Of a DNA stretch of 64,000 nucleotides, positions 1 to 7,118 are shown piece by piece. Under the pieces are notes generated by a model, which saw nothing but the letters and a program-made list of their open reading frames with translations, was not told the origin of the DNA and ran no database searches. This DNA comes from Natrinema sp. DC36 (GTDB taxonomy: Archaea > Halobacteriota > Halobacteria > Halobacteriales > Natrialbaceae): contig NZ_CP084472.1 of the NCBI RefSeq assembly GCF_020405225.1, positions 248,001 through 312,000 on the forward strand. The letters are read 5' to 3'. A program made the translations under genes and the position numbers. The number at the start of each line of letters is the position of its first letter. Positions within the stretch are counted from its first letter, which is position 1.

Positions 1-1250
1 GTCAGAACACCATAGGCCCCGGACAGAGCAACGATCGACTGCGCCATTAGCCCCGCCATCATGAGGACCGGGCCGAGTGCTGCTAATAGACCAACAGCCG
101 CGATGATCGCTTTTTGCTGCCCATCACTCAGCCCTTGGAACCTCTCGGAAGCGCCTTTGACGTACCTAGTCAACGACGAAAGCATCGGGAGTAGCTGCGA
201 TCCAATGGCGATTCCGACGTCCTTAAGATTCGATTTGGCGATGGACAGTTCAGCGTTCAGGGTCTCGCGCTGTGTTGTCGCCATGTCTTTCGTCGCACCC
301 TCCGCCTCTCGAAGACGATCGGTATTTTCCTGAAGTGCGGAGCTGCCCTCTTGCATGAGTGCAGCCATCGCAGGTCCGGCTTCGGTCCCGAAGACCGAGG
401 CGGCGTCCCCGGCCCCAACGCCGGCTTCCTCCATATTCGCGAGGACTTGCGTGAGGGACAAGATGTTGCCCTGCGAGTCGCGTGTCGCAACCCCCATTCC
501 CTCGAGTTTCTTGGTTACAGTGGACCCCTCGTCAGAGATCTGGGACATAACGTTCCGAAGGGCGGTCCCGGCACGTTCGCCCTGGATACCAACATCCCCC
601 ATCTGCCCGATCGCGGCAGACGTCTCTTCGATCGAGAAGCCGAGCGAGGAGGCAACAGGGGCGACTTTACTCATCGCCGAGCTCATATCCTGCATCGTCT
701 GGTTATGGTTGCTGACCGTGGCTGTGAGCGTGTCCGTCACCTCGGTCATTTCGTCGGCTTCATACCCAAACGCGGACATGACGTTCGTCGCCGTATCCGT
801 TGCCTGAGCCATGTCCATCTGCCCGGCTTCGGCGAATGCAGCCACTTGTGGCATCGCTGCCATCGACTCCTGTGCATCGAGGCCCGCCGATGCGAGGTAG
901 TAGTACGATTGAGCGGCCTGGTCTGCACTGTGGGTGGTTGTATTCGCGACCTCCTGAGCCGTTTGCTCGAGGTCTTCGCGCATCGCCTCGTCGACGTCGC
1001 CCATCACCGCGATGGACTTCTGCATGTTCTGGTCGAACGAAGCTGCTGTGCGGGCAGAGAGCGCCCCCATCGCCATCAGTGGGGCCGTGATCCCCGCCGT
1101 CATCGTCTTCCCAGCGGATGTCAGCTTCTTCCCCGTCTTCTGAGCCTGGCCCTGGAGACCATCCAAATCGTTCTGTGCATCCTCCACTCCCGAACGGAAC
1201 CCCGATTGATCGAGGTTCAGCACGGCTGTCAGTGTTGAAATCGTGGGCAT
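1..1250 (-). CDS. Phage tail tape measure protein (partial, N-terminal part)
   Basis: The frame is open from the ATG at 1250 to the window edge, giving about 416 residues of the N-terminal part. The start MPTISTLTAVLNLDQSGF and the following QAQKTGKKLTSAGKTMTAG fit the TP901-like tape measure family (PhageMin_Tail). The core is typical: ADQAAQSYYYLASAGLDA, a run SKVAPVASSLGFSIEETSAA, then GVGAGDAASVFGTEAGPAMA. Hydrophobic segments begin near the window edge (IIAAVGLLAALGPVLMMAG), as expected for a protein that measures tail length and passes with the DNA. It sits directly downstream of the tail assembly chaperone, its normal neighbour. The ribosome binding site is weak. Family assignment is firm; the total length is unknown. 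Confidence 0.92.
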   Translation of the reverse strand, partial: MPTISTLTAVLNLDQSGFRSGVEDAQNDLDGLQGQAQKTGKKLTSAGKTMTAGITAPLMAMGALSARTAASFDQNMQKSIAVMGDVDEAMREDLEQTAQEVANTTTHSADQAAQSYYYLASAGLDAQESMAAMPQVAAFAEAGQMDMAQATDTATNVMSAFGYEADEMTEVTDTLTATVSNHNQTMQDMSSAMSKVAPVASSLGFSIEETSAAIGQMGDVGIQGERAGTALRNVMSQISDEGSTVTKKLEGMGVATRDSQGNILSLTQVLANMEEAGVGAGDAASVFGTEAGPAMAALMQEGSSALQENTDRLREAEGATKDMATTQRETLNAELSIAKSNLKDVGIAIGSQLLPMLSSLTRYVKGASERFQGLSDGQQKAIIAAVGLLAALGPVLMMAGLMAQSIVALSGAYGVL

Positions 1251-1288
1251 GTGCTAATCGCTCGTTTTACGTTCATCGAAAGAATGGC

Positions 1289-1920
1289 TCAAAATTGGAG
1301 TTTATCGCTGAGTTGCTGCTGCTCCTGCTGGTGTTCTTTATAGCGCTGGATCCAGAACGTCTTCTGCGGTTCGTCGAGATCTTCGAAGAACTCGCTCGGA
1401 CGAATGTGTTGTTCCCGATTGAGCCAATCTAGGAATCGTCCGACATGAGACTCTGCAACATCTCGAGCTGTTGAGATTGCGTCTCTGCCTCGCCAAGCGC
1501 CATAAAATCCTGATAGAGCTCACCCACTTCGTCGTCAGTGAATCCGAGCCCATCACGCCAGACAGCAGCGTCTTGGAACGACGGATCAACGGCATGGTCG
1601 GACAGTGTCGCCTCCATCTGGTCGAGTCCGACCTGAGCCTCCTGGAGCAACTCGAACAGATCAGCGCCCGACTGTGCGCCTTCGAGGACGCGCTGTTGTC
1701 GGTCCTCGAATTCCTTCTGAGTCTCCGGGTCCGGGTAGAGGAACTCGATCTCCACGCCGTGGCGCTCGATCGTGAACGTGTCCCGGGACCGGGCGTCGAA
1801 CAGTTCTTGCGCCTGGCCGTAGACCTCGACCTTCTTCTGTTTCTCCTCCTGGACTTCGTCGCGGGCCTGCTCGAGCAGCTCTTCGCGTTCGTCTGGGTTC
1901 GTGACTGTTGCGGTCGTCAT
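1289..1920 (-). CDS. Tail assembly chaperone, -1 frameshift long form (gpGT-like)
   Basis: The -1 frame relative to the 163-residue protein is open from a TGA near 1522 down to the TGA at 1289-1291. It encodes a protein-like sequence: ARDVAESHVGRFLDWLN, then RPSEFFEDLDEPQKTFWIQ and a Q-rich end. This stretch has no ATG, GTG or TTG in frame, so it cannot start on its own. A slip at the TTTT run at 1507-1504 lets tRNA-Phe re-pair on TTT and continue with TAT. The product has 139 shared residues (last TTT codon at 1506-1504) plus 71 new ones, 210 in total, ending 38 bp before the tape measure start. Tail chaperone pairs of this kind are made by frameshifting in many tailed phages. Here the event is inferred, not shown. 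Confidence 0.72.
1429..1920 (-). CDS. Tail assembly chaperone, short form (gpG-like)
   Basis: A 163-residue acidic protein with a charged N-terminal helix (EELLEQARDEVQEEKQKK), a mid beta-rich part (HGVEIEFLYPDPETQKEF) and a helical C-terminus. It lies between the tail tube gene and the tape measure gene, the position of the G/GT tail assembly chaperone in lambda-like viruses. It starts 3 bp after the stop of the Ig-like gene. Primary sequence alone would only support a hypothetical protein. The role follows from position and from the -1 extension described in the next entry. Confidence 0.75.
   Translation of the reverse strand: MTTATVTNPDEREELLEQARDEVQEEKQKKVEVYGQAQELFDARSRDTFTIERHGVEIEFLYPDPETQKEFEDRQQRVLEGAQSGADLFELLQEAQVGLDQMEATLSDHAVDPSFQDAAVWRDGLGFTDDEVGELYQDFMALGEAETQSQQLEMLQSLMSDDS
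1501..1510 (-). promoter_or_regulatory. Candidate -1 ribosomal frameshift site
   Basis: On the minus strand the zero-frame codons are GAT TTT ATG. Four T residues (1507-1504) allow the P-site tRNA-Phe to move back one base with full pairing. The -1 frame has stops just upstream (TGA within GTGGGTGAGC), so the usable shift window is only about 20 nt wide and includes this run. It is not the classical X-XXY-YYZ heptamer, because the A-site codon ATG does not re-pair. No downstream pseudoknot was established. Confidence 0.6.
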
Positions 1921-1922
1921 GA

Positions 1923-2225
1923 TTACTCGAGTTGGATCTCCGTTTTGGCGATCTTCGTCTCGGACGAGAACTCAGCTGTAACCTCGACCCGATACGTGCC
2001 GGTTCCAGCCCCAGCAGTGTCCCAGACGTGTTCGAACTCTCCAGTCGATCCGTGAGTCATCGACTGCGCCGAGATCACTTCCGTGTCGTCGCTAGTGTCG
2101 ACGACCGTGACATCAGCGTCCGGATCGCCCGAAGTGTCCTGGTCATCGGGGTCGATGGCGTTACCGTCCGAGTCTTCGTAGCTGATCGTGAGCGGTACAT
2201 CCTCGCCTTCGTATGCGGTCATCAT
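1923..2225 (-). CDS. Small Ig-like virion protein, probably tail-associated
   Basis: This 100-residue acidic protein starts MMTAYEGEDVPLTISYED and has alternating beta-strand segments (DADVTVVDTSDDTEVIS, GTYRVEVTAEFSSETK) typical of a single Ig-like or BppU-like beta-sandwich. It sits between the tail tube and the chaperone. Ig-like domains often decorate tail tube proteins, so a separate tail decoration protein is a reasonable guess. Its ATG overlaps the TGA of the 48-residue gene upstream (ATGATG context at 2225). The second Met at 2222 is an alternative start. Confidence 0.65.
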   Translation of the reverse strand: MMTAYEGEDVPLTISYEDSDGNAIDPDDQDTSGDPDADVTVVDTSDDTEVISAQSMTHGSTGEFEHVWDTAGAGTGTYRVEVTAEFSSETKIAKTEIQLE

Positions 2226-2368
2226 GCGCTTTCACCTGGTCTGTGGACGTCCAGTGTCGCAGTCACGCGGCCCGCTGCCTCACGGCTGATCGTTGCCGAG
2301 GGAGCGCCGTTCGTGACCGTGGCTTTGACCCGGCCAGTCCGCTCCCTGCCGATCGTTGCGTCAGGCAT
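2222..2368 (-). CDS. 48-residue viral protein with an internal repeat
   Basis: A short ORF fills the 150-bp space between the tail tube and Ig-like genes. It starts MPDATIGRERTGRVKATV and ends PGESA, with the TGA overlapping the next ATG. The sequence holds two related halves, RTGRVKATVTNG and EAAGRVTATLDV, each preceded by a Gly/Ala-Thr-Ile segment. That supports a real beta-hairpin repeat protein rather than a chance frame. The function is unknown. No strong Shine-Dalgarno sequence precedes it, so translational coupling is likely. Confidence 0.5.
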   Translation of the reverse strand: MPDATIGRERTGRVKATVTNGAPSATISREAAGRVTATLDVHRPGESA

Positions 2369-2372
2369 CTAT

Positions 2373-2855
2373 CTACGCCTCGGTGTAGTCGAGGAAGATG
2401 TCCCCGTGGATCCAGCCCTCGATCCCTGCAGTGGCGAAGTCCGAAGGGTACGTGACCCCATCGGGCATGTGCCACTCGACCTCGTCGTAGCGGTGGACGA
2501 GTGCGGGATCGGTATCCTCCTCATTCTTGTAGACGCGGAGGAAGCAGGCATCCCACGTCCGACTCTCCGCGTCGAACTGCAGTTTGCCGTCGTTGTCTGG
2601 GTCGATGAGGCCGATCTCCTCGAGCGTTTCCATCGAGGGTTCGATGAACGAGGACAGCGAAACCGCAGCTTCGTTGTACGTCCTCGAGCGGATTCGGCGG
2701 CGATCTGCATGGCCGTCTGCCGTGGCCGAATCCTCGTCGACCGTCATCTCGACATCGTCAGTCGTGAAACTCAGCGTCGTCTTCGTGGCGGTTCCATCGG
2801 GATCGGTAACTTTGACGATCTCGACGAACGCGCCGGTAAGTTTGTTCGTTGCCAT
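2373..2855 (-). CDS. Major tail tube protein
   Basis: A 160-residue protein starting MATNKLTGAFVEIVKVTD. The longer frame extends to 2897, but GGAG lies 9 nt upstream of the ATG at 2855 and the extension overlaps the previous gene, so 2855 is preferred. The pattern fits tail tube proteins: an N-terminal strand, a middle loop (RRRIRSRTYNEAAVSLSSF) and the C-terminal GIEGWIHGDIFLDYTEA. Length and position, between the tail completion genes and the chaperone/tape measure, agree. No strong sequence family is recognised, so the assignment leans on order. Confidence 0.68.
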   Translation of the reverse strand: MATNKLTGAFVEIVKVTDPDGTATKTTLSFTTDDVEMTVDEDSATADGHADRRRIRSRTYNEAAVSLSSFIEPSMETLEEIGLIDPDNDGKLQFDAESRTWDACFLRVYKNEEDTDPALVHRYDEVEWHMPDGVTYPSDFATAGIEGWIHGDIFLDYTEA

Positions 2856-2874
2856 TTGAATGGTCTCCGTCTGA

Positions 2875-3375
2875 TTAGTTGTCTGTCTGTGCGACACTCA
2901 GCAACCAGTCTTCGCTGATCGTCAACGATCCATCGTCGTCTTCTCGCGGCACTGGCGAGCCATCCGATCCGCCAGGAGACCCGCCATCGACCGGGGCTGC
3001 CGTGTCCATCCGATCGCCGACCAGACCGAGCACTTCTGCGAGTTCGAGTTGGGCGAACGACCCAGCCTCTGCATCGATGTCTTTCCGCCATGCGAGGCGG
3101 CCGCCGACGTCGACCTGGATACGGAACGTCGACTGCTTCGTCTTGTGCTGGAACGACCCTGTCTCCGTCATCACGCCCGGAACGACGACCACGTTGAAGT
3201 CGTCCTCTGCCCCGACGGGATTCTCGAACGGGTCGCTGGTTTCGTTGGACAACTGGATCGCGTTCTGGCCGTGCGCTGTCGGGTTCAGGCCCTCCAGTTT
3301 CGTGACCAGTGGATCGTACGATCGTAGGTCGGTCAGGACGTCCTCGAGCGTCTTCCGGAGGTCCTGATCGGTCAT
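2875..3375 (-). CDS. Tail terminator/completion-like protein
   Basis: A 166-residue protein beginning MTDQDLRKTLEDVLTDLRSY. The middle has FNVVVVPGVMTETGSFQHKT and STFRIQVDVGG, which look like the strands of a tail terminator fold. A Gly/Pro/Asp linker and a C-terminal TISEDWLLSVAQ follow. It lies after the HK97 gp10-like gene (4-bp overlap, 3372-3375) and just before the tail tube gene, where the tail completion protein usually lies. Function is inferred from order and length. Confidence 0.5.
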   Translation of the reverse strand: MTDQDLRKTLEDVLTDLRSYDPLVTKLEGLNPTAHGQNAIQLSNETSDPFENPVGAEDDFNVVVVPGVMTETGSFQHKTKQSTFRIQVDVGGRLAWRKDIDAEAGSFAQLELAEVLGLVGDRMDTAAPVDGGSPGGSDGSPVPREDDDGSLTISEDWLLSVAQTDN

Positions 3376-3755
3376 CGTTGCGCACTCCGTACGGCCTTGT
3401 AGACCGCTTCGATCACTTTGGGCTCGTACCGACGCAGGGTCGTATCAACCGCCGGCCGGAGGAACGGTTGCGCTTCCTGGTGGACTGTCCCGAACTCGAC
3501 GAAGGGAGCGTACTCGGTGTTCGTTCCGACAGTCGCCTTGACCGAGTCACGCTTCGACTCGACCTCGTGCTCGATCGAAGCCCGGAGGTTGCCCGTGTCG
3601 ACGGCTGCACGCCGGCGAGCATCGGCCTCTGTCTCGAGAGCGACTTCCTGAACACGCGCCTCGAGCTCATCGTTCCCCTCTTCCAGGAGTGTGCCGAGAC
3701 TATCATCCAAGTCCTCCGGCGCGAAGCCTGACTTGAAGTCGAAGTCCAACTCCAT
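3372..3755 (-). CDS. HK97 gp10-like head-tail protein
   Basis: This 127-residue protein has the hallmark pattern of the HK97 gp10 family: VDTGNLRASI, then a strand-loop VGTNTEYAPFVEFGT, then QPFLRPAVDTTLRRYEP. These proteins act in connecting heads to tails. The gene overlaps both neighbours by 1-4 bp (head closure upstream, tail completion downstream), showing translational coupling. The family call is among the firmest in the connector block. Confidence 0.85.
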   Translation of the reverse strand: MELDFDFKSGFAPEDLDDSLGTLLEEGNDELEARVQEVALETEADARRRAAVDTGNLRASIEHEVESKRDSVKATVGTNTEYAPFVEFGTVHQEAQPFLRPAVDTTLRRYEPKVIEAVYKAVRSAQR

Positions 3756-4132
3756 CAGGACACCTCCACCGGGTTCAGCAGGACGATCGCCGGATCGGAC
3801 CCATCCAGAAACTGCGGCTCGATGTTACGGGGCTCGAACGTTCCCTCGAGGCCGTCGATCTCGAGTGTATCATCCTCGCGGATGTTGATGGATCCTAAGT
3901 CGTTGACCGCGTCAACACCGTCGATGAAGACGACCGGTTCGTCTTCGGAGCGCTCGCCCTGGAAGTCCCTCGCGAGACCTGCGCCGTTCGACTCGTACCG
4001 GATCCAGCCTTCGAAGACGGTGATGGTCTCCGTGACGGGTTTCGTACCGCCGTAGCCGTCGTCTTCCGTTCCAGTCTGACGGTCGCCGGTGATCGTCGCC
4101 TGATGGGTCTCGAAGCCAGACAGCCACCTCAT
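3755..4132 (-). CDS. Head closure/adaptor-like protein
   Basis: A 125-residue protein: MRWLSGFETHQATITGDRQ, a Gly-rich turn (DDGYGGTKPVTE), then FEGWIRYESNG and a C-terminal beta-rich part EIDGLEGTFEPRNIEP. Small beta-barrel head closure proteins (SPP1 gp16-like) have this size and location. Its ATG overlaps the stop of the 46-residue gene and its stop overlaps the gp10-like start. The role is inferred from gene order. Confidence 0.5.
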   Translation of the reverse strand: MRWLSGFETHQATITGDRQTGTEDDGYGGTKPVTETITVFEGWIRYESNGAGLARDFQGERSEDEPVVFIDGVDAVNDLGSINIREDDTLEIDGLEGTFEPRNIEPQFLDGSDPAIVLLNPVEVS

Positions 4133-4269
4133 CTGCCCTCACCTACGGTTTTGGAGAGGACGAACGGGTCTGTGGAGCCCTCGACTGTGGCGACAGCGAC
4201 AATCTTTCTCAGACGAGGGAACGTGTACGTCTTCACGAAGATCGAGACAGTGATCCTGTCAGAGATCAT
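4129..4269 (-). CDS. 46-residue viral protein
   Basis: A short frame bridges the gap between the 103-residue protein and the head closure gene. It starts MISDRITVSIFVKTYTFP and ends SKTVGEGR, with an ATGA overlap onto the next start. The sequence is basic and beta-rich. The overlaps at both ends and the lack of any other coding option suggest a real gene. No family is recognised. Confidence 0.45.
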   Translation of the reverse strand: MISDRITVSIFVKTYTFPRLRKIVAVATVEGSTDPFVLSKTVGEGR

Positions 4270-4570
4270 CTCTTAGCCCCTCCAGTTTCTCAGCAGGCAG
4301 GCCCTCGAGGTGATCGACGATCTCGTCTCTGGAACTGTTTCCGTTGACCGTATCCGACTCGGCCCGTGCCGCCATCTTCTGGAGATCGCGGTAGTCCGCT
4401 GGTAGGTCGATGTCGAGCTCGAGGTGAGGGTGATCGAGCAGCACTTCAGCCCGGCTTTCGGTGACCGGTCGGACTTGGACGCCCCGATCGAACGCGATGG
4501 ATTCGCCGTCGACGATGAACTCTCGGTTACGATTCGGCTCGAGAGTCTGCCGGATGCGCTTCTCGGCCAT
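4259..4570 (-). CDS. Hypothetical viral protein of the connector block
   Basis: A 103-residue acidic protein beginning MAEKRIRQTLEPNRNREF. The first half carries VQVRPVTESRAEVLLDHP, followed by a helical charged end (RDEIVDHLEGLPAEKLEGL). The end resembles SAP/Rho-N-like C-terminal helices also seen in the neighbour at 4940-5290. It lies between two connector-type genes. The function is not known; it might be a head-tail joining accessory. Confidence 0.6.
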   Translation of the reverse strand: MAEKRIRQTLEPNRNREFIVDGESIAFDRGVQVRPVTESRAEVLLDHPHLELDIDLPADYRDLQKMAARAESDTVNGNSSRDEIVDHLEGLPAEKLEGLRDDL

Positions 4571-4576
4571 CGTGGA

Positions 4577-4936
4577 TCAACTCCTCGTGTCCGGTACAGT
4601 GATCGATGCCGTCTTGTCTGTGGCACCGATTCCGAGCAGTTCATCCGTTGCACCGAGTCGACGCGCATCAGCACGGAGTTCGTCGACCATCGACTCCTCG
4701 TAGGATTTCCGGGCACTGCCGACCTCCTCGTTGGTAGTCGCCCGATCGAGCTTCGTAGCGATGTGGAGCGCTGCCAGCACGGCCTCGAGGTCGGTCCGAA
4801 CCTGGTCGCCGAGGCCAGCGACGCCGTCGTCGCGATTGATGTCGCGTGCCTTCCGATCGATGACCTTCTGGATCTTCTCGTCGGCCAGCTTCGTGTCGAT
4901 CTCGAGGCGGACATCCGTCGGCGTAGCGGTGGACAT
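4577..4936 (-). CDS. Possible head-tail connector protein
   Basis: A 119-residue, mostly helical protein: VRLEIDTKLADEKIQKVIDR, GLGDQVRTDLEAVLAALHIA, then RKSYEESMVDELRADARR. Helical proteins of this size just after the capsid genes are often connector/DNA packaging proteins (gp6/gp15-like). The upstream gene ends 3 bp before it. Sequence similarity alone is not decisive. Confidence 0.5.
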   Translation of the reverse strand: MSTATPTDVRLEIDTKLADEKIQKVIDRKARDINRDDGVAGLGDQVRTDLEAVLAALHIATKLDRATTNEEVGSARKSYEESMVDELRADARRLGATDELLGIGATDKTASITVPDTRS

Positions 4937-4939
4937 CCG

Positions 4940-5290
4940 TCACCCCTCGAGTTCGTTCAGCCGGGCATCAATCGCGTCTTTCGCAGTCTCCCGATTCTTG
5001 CTCTCCTCTTCGGCCTTCTTGATCGCCTTGATCAGTTCCGGATCCTCGACGTCTTCGATGCGATCCTCGAGCTCGCCAACCGTGAGGTCCGCGGGGTGCG
5101 GATCGAGTTCGTCGACGTCATCGGCCTCGTCACTGCCGTCGTCCTCGTCAGCGACGATCTCGAGCGTCCGCGGGTGACGTCCGACGATCCGCTTGGGAAC
5201 CTCGAGTTCGTCACCGCGAGTGTACTGCTCGCGATCGAATCGGAACTGTGCGCCGGCGACGCGGACTCGAACTGTCTGTTCACTCATCAT
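4940..5290 (-). CDS. Viral protein with acidic linker and SAP/Rho-N-like C-terminus
   Basis: An upstream GTG at 5296 is possible, but GGAG sits 7 nt before the ATG at 5290, so that start is preferred (116 residues). The N-terminal half is beta-rich (VRVRVAGAQFRFDREQYT) with an ELEVPKRIVGRHP segment. An Asp-rich linker (DDGSDEADDVDELDPH) follows, and then PADLTVGELEDRIEDVEDPE, which resembles the helix-extended-loop-helix of Rho-N/SAP-like domains. It lies directly after the capsid gene and a 56-residue gene. The function is unknown; head-associated roles are common at this spot. Confidence 0.6.
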   Translation of the reverse strand: MMSEQTVRVRVAGAQFRFDREQYTRGDELEVPKRIVGRHPRTLEIVADEDDGSDEADDVDELDPHPADLTVGELEDRIEDVEDPELIKAIKKAEEESKNRETAKDAIDARLNELEG

Positions 5291-5450
5291 GATCACTCTC
5301 CTTGAGGACGACCGGGAGGTTCGCGACTAGTTGATCCTCGCTTCCGACGCGTTCCTCGCGGACGTGAACGTCCCGGACAACGTCGTACCCTTCTGCGTCG
5401 AGGATGTCGATTACTTCTGCCAGATCGCCGAACGCTTCAGTGTCTGCCAT
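5280..5450 (-). CDS. 56-residue viral protein downstream of the capsid gene
   Basis: A short acidic ORF: MADTEAFGDLAEVIDILDAE, then GYDVVRDVHVREERVG and VANLPVVLKESDHDE. It fits between the major capsid gene and the next gene and overlaps the latter's start by about 10 nt. Its last codons supply the AAGGAGAG that serves as Shine-Dalgarno sequence for that gene. The balanced composition and exact fit support it. No function can be given. Confidence 0.55.
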   Translation of the reverse strand: MADTEAFGDLAEVIDILDAEGYDVVRDVHVREERVGSEDQLVANLPVVLKESDHDE

Positions 5451-5459
5451 CGAGACACC

Positions 5460-6608
5460 TCAGGCGTTGATGCCGGTGATCCGAGCGATGCCACGCACGC
5501 CGTCGGGGCTGCGGCGGATGAACGGCGTCCGGCTCGAGAGCGTCTTGTTACGCAGGCCGAAGCCGCCGTCGACCTCCCAGTTCGTGTTCGTGACGCCCTG
5601 CGCCACGACCATCTGGAAGTACCGCGGATCGTTCAGCATCAGGATCGCACTGTCCGAGTCCAGGCGCGGCGCCGGGACGATGTTGAGGTACGGGTACTTC
5701 CGCTCGAGCCGCTCCATGATCGGCTCGTCGGTCGTGGAGGTTTCGTAGTCCTCGCGGTCGACCTCGCCCCACAGCGCGCGGGGAACGAAGAGCCAGCCGC
5801 CGATCTCGGAGACCAGCGGGACATCGTCTTCGTCGATGACATCGGTCTGGTTCTCGACGGTGTCGTGGAGTTCCTTGAAGTCGGAGAGGATCTCGTTCGG
5901 GCTGTTGATCCAGCCGTTCGAGCCGCTGGTCTGCAGGATGAGGTCCTCGTCGGAGTCGAGCCCGGAGACCATGAGGGTACCGCGCTCGGTCGGGATCTCG
6001 CGGCCCTCGCCGTTCCAGAGCAGACTGTGCTCCGAGCGGTTGAGCGCCCGGCGGGCCTCCTGACCGACGCTGGTGTCGAGATCGTCACCGAACTGCATCG
6101 CGTTCTGGACCTCGCGGCTGTCGAACTCGTAGTCGACGTGGTGAATCCAGAGCGGAACGCCGTGCAGCCCGTTGGCGGGCAGCTCCTGCGTGCTGCGCGC
6201 ACGAGCGTTCATCGTCCGGTCAGCCTCGAGTCGGCCGGCGCGAAGGCGGTCGAAGTACGCGTAGCGGAAGAGGCTCGCGCTGACGCCGAAGCCGGCGCCG
6301 ACCAGCTGGTCGATGACCGTCGACTGGACGAACTGGTCGTCGAGGATGGTCTCTGCGTACTCCTGCCACGAGTCGACCTGCATCGCCGAGTCGGCGGTCA
6401 GCTCCGCCGACGGCTGGTGGATCCCGACGGCTTGGTCGAGGTCGTTCCACGTGTCGGGGCCGATCGGGGACTGGGCACGGATCTGCTTCCACGCCTGCTC
6501 GCGCTGGTTCTTGACCGGGTTGAACAGCGCTGTTTCGTGAAGACGCGAGGCGCCTTCGAACTCTTCGGCCATCTCCGGTTCGTGCTGCGTAACGTTGTCA
6601 GTTGCCAT
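5460..6608 (-). CDS. Major capsid protein (HK97-like)
   Basis: A 382-residue protein. The N-terminal part is helical (MAEEFEGASRLHETALF, NQREQAWKQIRAQ). The centre has SASLFRYAYFDRLRAG and RSTQELPANGLHGVPLWIHH. The C-terminal half carries PFIRRSPDGVRGIARITGINA. Length, lack of membrane segments, and position after the protease/scaffold and decoration genes match an HK97-fold capsid protein of the type seen in haloarchaeal tailed viruses. No cleavage site for a propeptide was identified with certainty. The start ATG at 6608 follows the decoration gene by 11 bp. Confidence 0.82.
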   Translation of the reverse strand: MATDNVTQHEPEMAEEFEGASRLHETALFNPVKNQREQAWKQIRAQSPIGPDTWNDLDQAVGIHQPSAELTADSAMQVDSWQEYAETILDDQFVQSTVIDQLVGAGFGVSASLFRYAYFDRLRAGRLEADRTMNARARSTQELPANGLHGVPLWIHHVDYEFDSREVQNAMQFGDDLDTSVGQEARRALNRSEHSLLWNGEGREIPTERGTLMVSGLDSDEDLILQTSGSNGWINSPNEILSDFKELHDTVENQTDVIDEDDVPLVSEIGGWLFVPRALWGEVDREDYETSTTDEPIMERLERKYPYLNIVPAPRLDSDSAILMLNDPRYFQMVVAQGVTNTNWEVDGGFGLRNKTLSSRTPFIRRSPDGVRGIARITGINA

Positions 6609-6619
6609 GAATGAGTACC

Positions 6620-7108
6620 TCAGTAGAACTCCACGAGAACATGGGTCGGATCGTCACCACTGCTCATCGTGATACCATCTTCGTCTGCGATCGTCGCGAC
6701 CGCCTCGGTCGGTGCGCCAGCCGTCGTCTCGAGGTTGCCGTTGGCGTTCCATCCGAGGTCGGTGCCCTCGGTGTAGGTGTCGTCGGTACCGTCGGCGTCG
6801 ACGTCAGCGTAGGCGACGAGCAGGCGAGCCTCGTCGTGACTCTGGAACCCGATCGTCTCGACGTTCGAGCCCGCCGGGTAGGAGATCTCCAGCGGGCTCT
6901 GATTCGTCCCGACCCCACGACTGCCAGGGTTGCGCTGTTCGCGAACGACGCGCTTGGTTTTCGAGTCGGCACCGGCGGCCGCGTAGCCGCCAGCCCCGCG
7001 AACGACGCCCTGACCGGGGTTGAGCGCTTCGAGCGCTTCGTCGTCGTCGTAGTCTTCGGCGTCGTTGGTCTGTGCGAGAACCGACATCTGCGTGTTGAGT
7101 TGCGTCAT
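6620..7108 (-). CDS. Capsid decoration/stabilising-like protein
   Basis: A 162-residue acidic protein beginning MTQLNTQMSVLAQTNDAED. It is Gly/Ala-rich near VVRGAGGYAAAGADSK and beta-rich later (SPLEISYPAGSNVETIGF, DEARLLVAYADVDADG), with a C-terminal THVLVEFY. It lies between the protease/scaffold gene and the major capsid gene, the usual site for a decoration protein. No family is clearly recognised; function is by position. Confidence 0.55.
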   Translation of the reverse strand: MTQLNTQMSVLAQTNDAEDYDDDEALEALNPGQGVVRGAGGYAAAGADSKTKRVVREQRNPGSRGVGTNQSPLEISYPAGSNVETIGFQSHDEARLLVAYADVDADGTDDTYTEGTDLGWNANGNLETTAGAPTEAVATIADEDGITMSSGDDPTHVLVEFY

Positions 7109-7118
7109 CTATATCACC

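Noticed and set aside
5331-6614. 427-codon plus-strand frame across the capsid gene
   Set aside because: It is an antisense shadow of the capsid gene; the minus frame has an intact capsid-like protein and matching neighbours.
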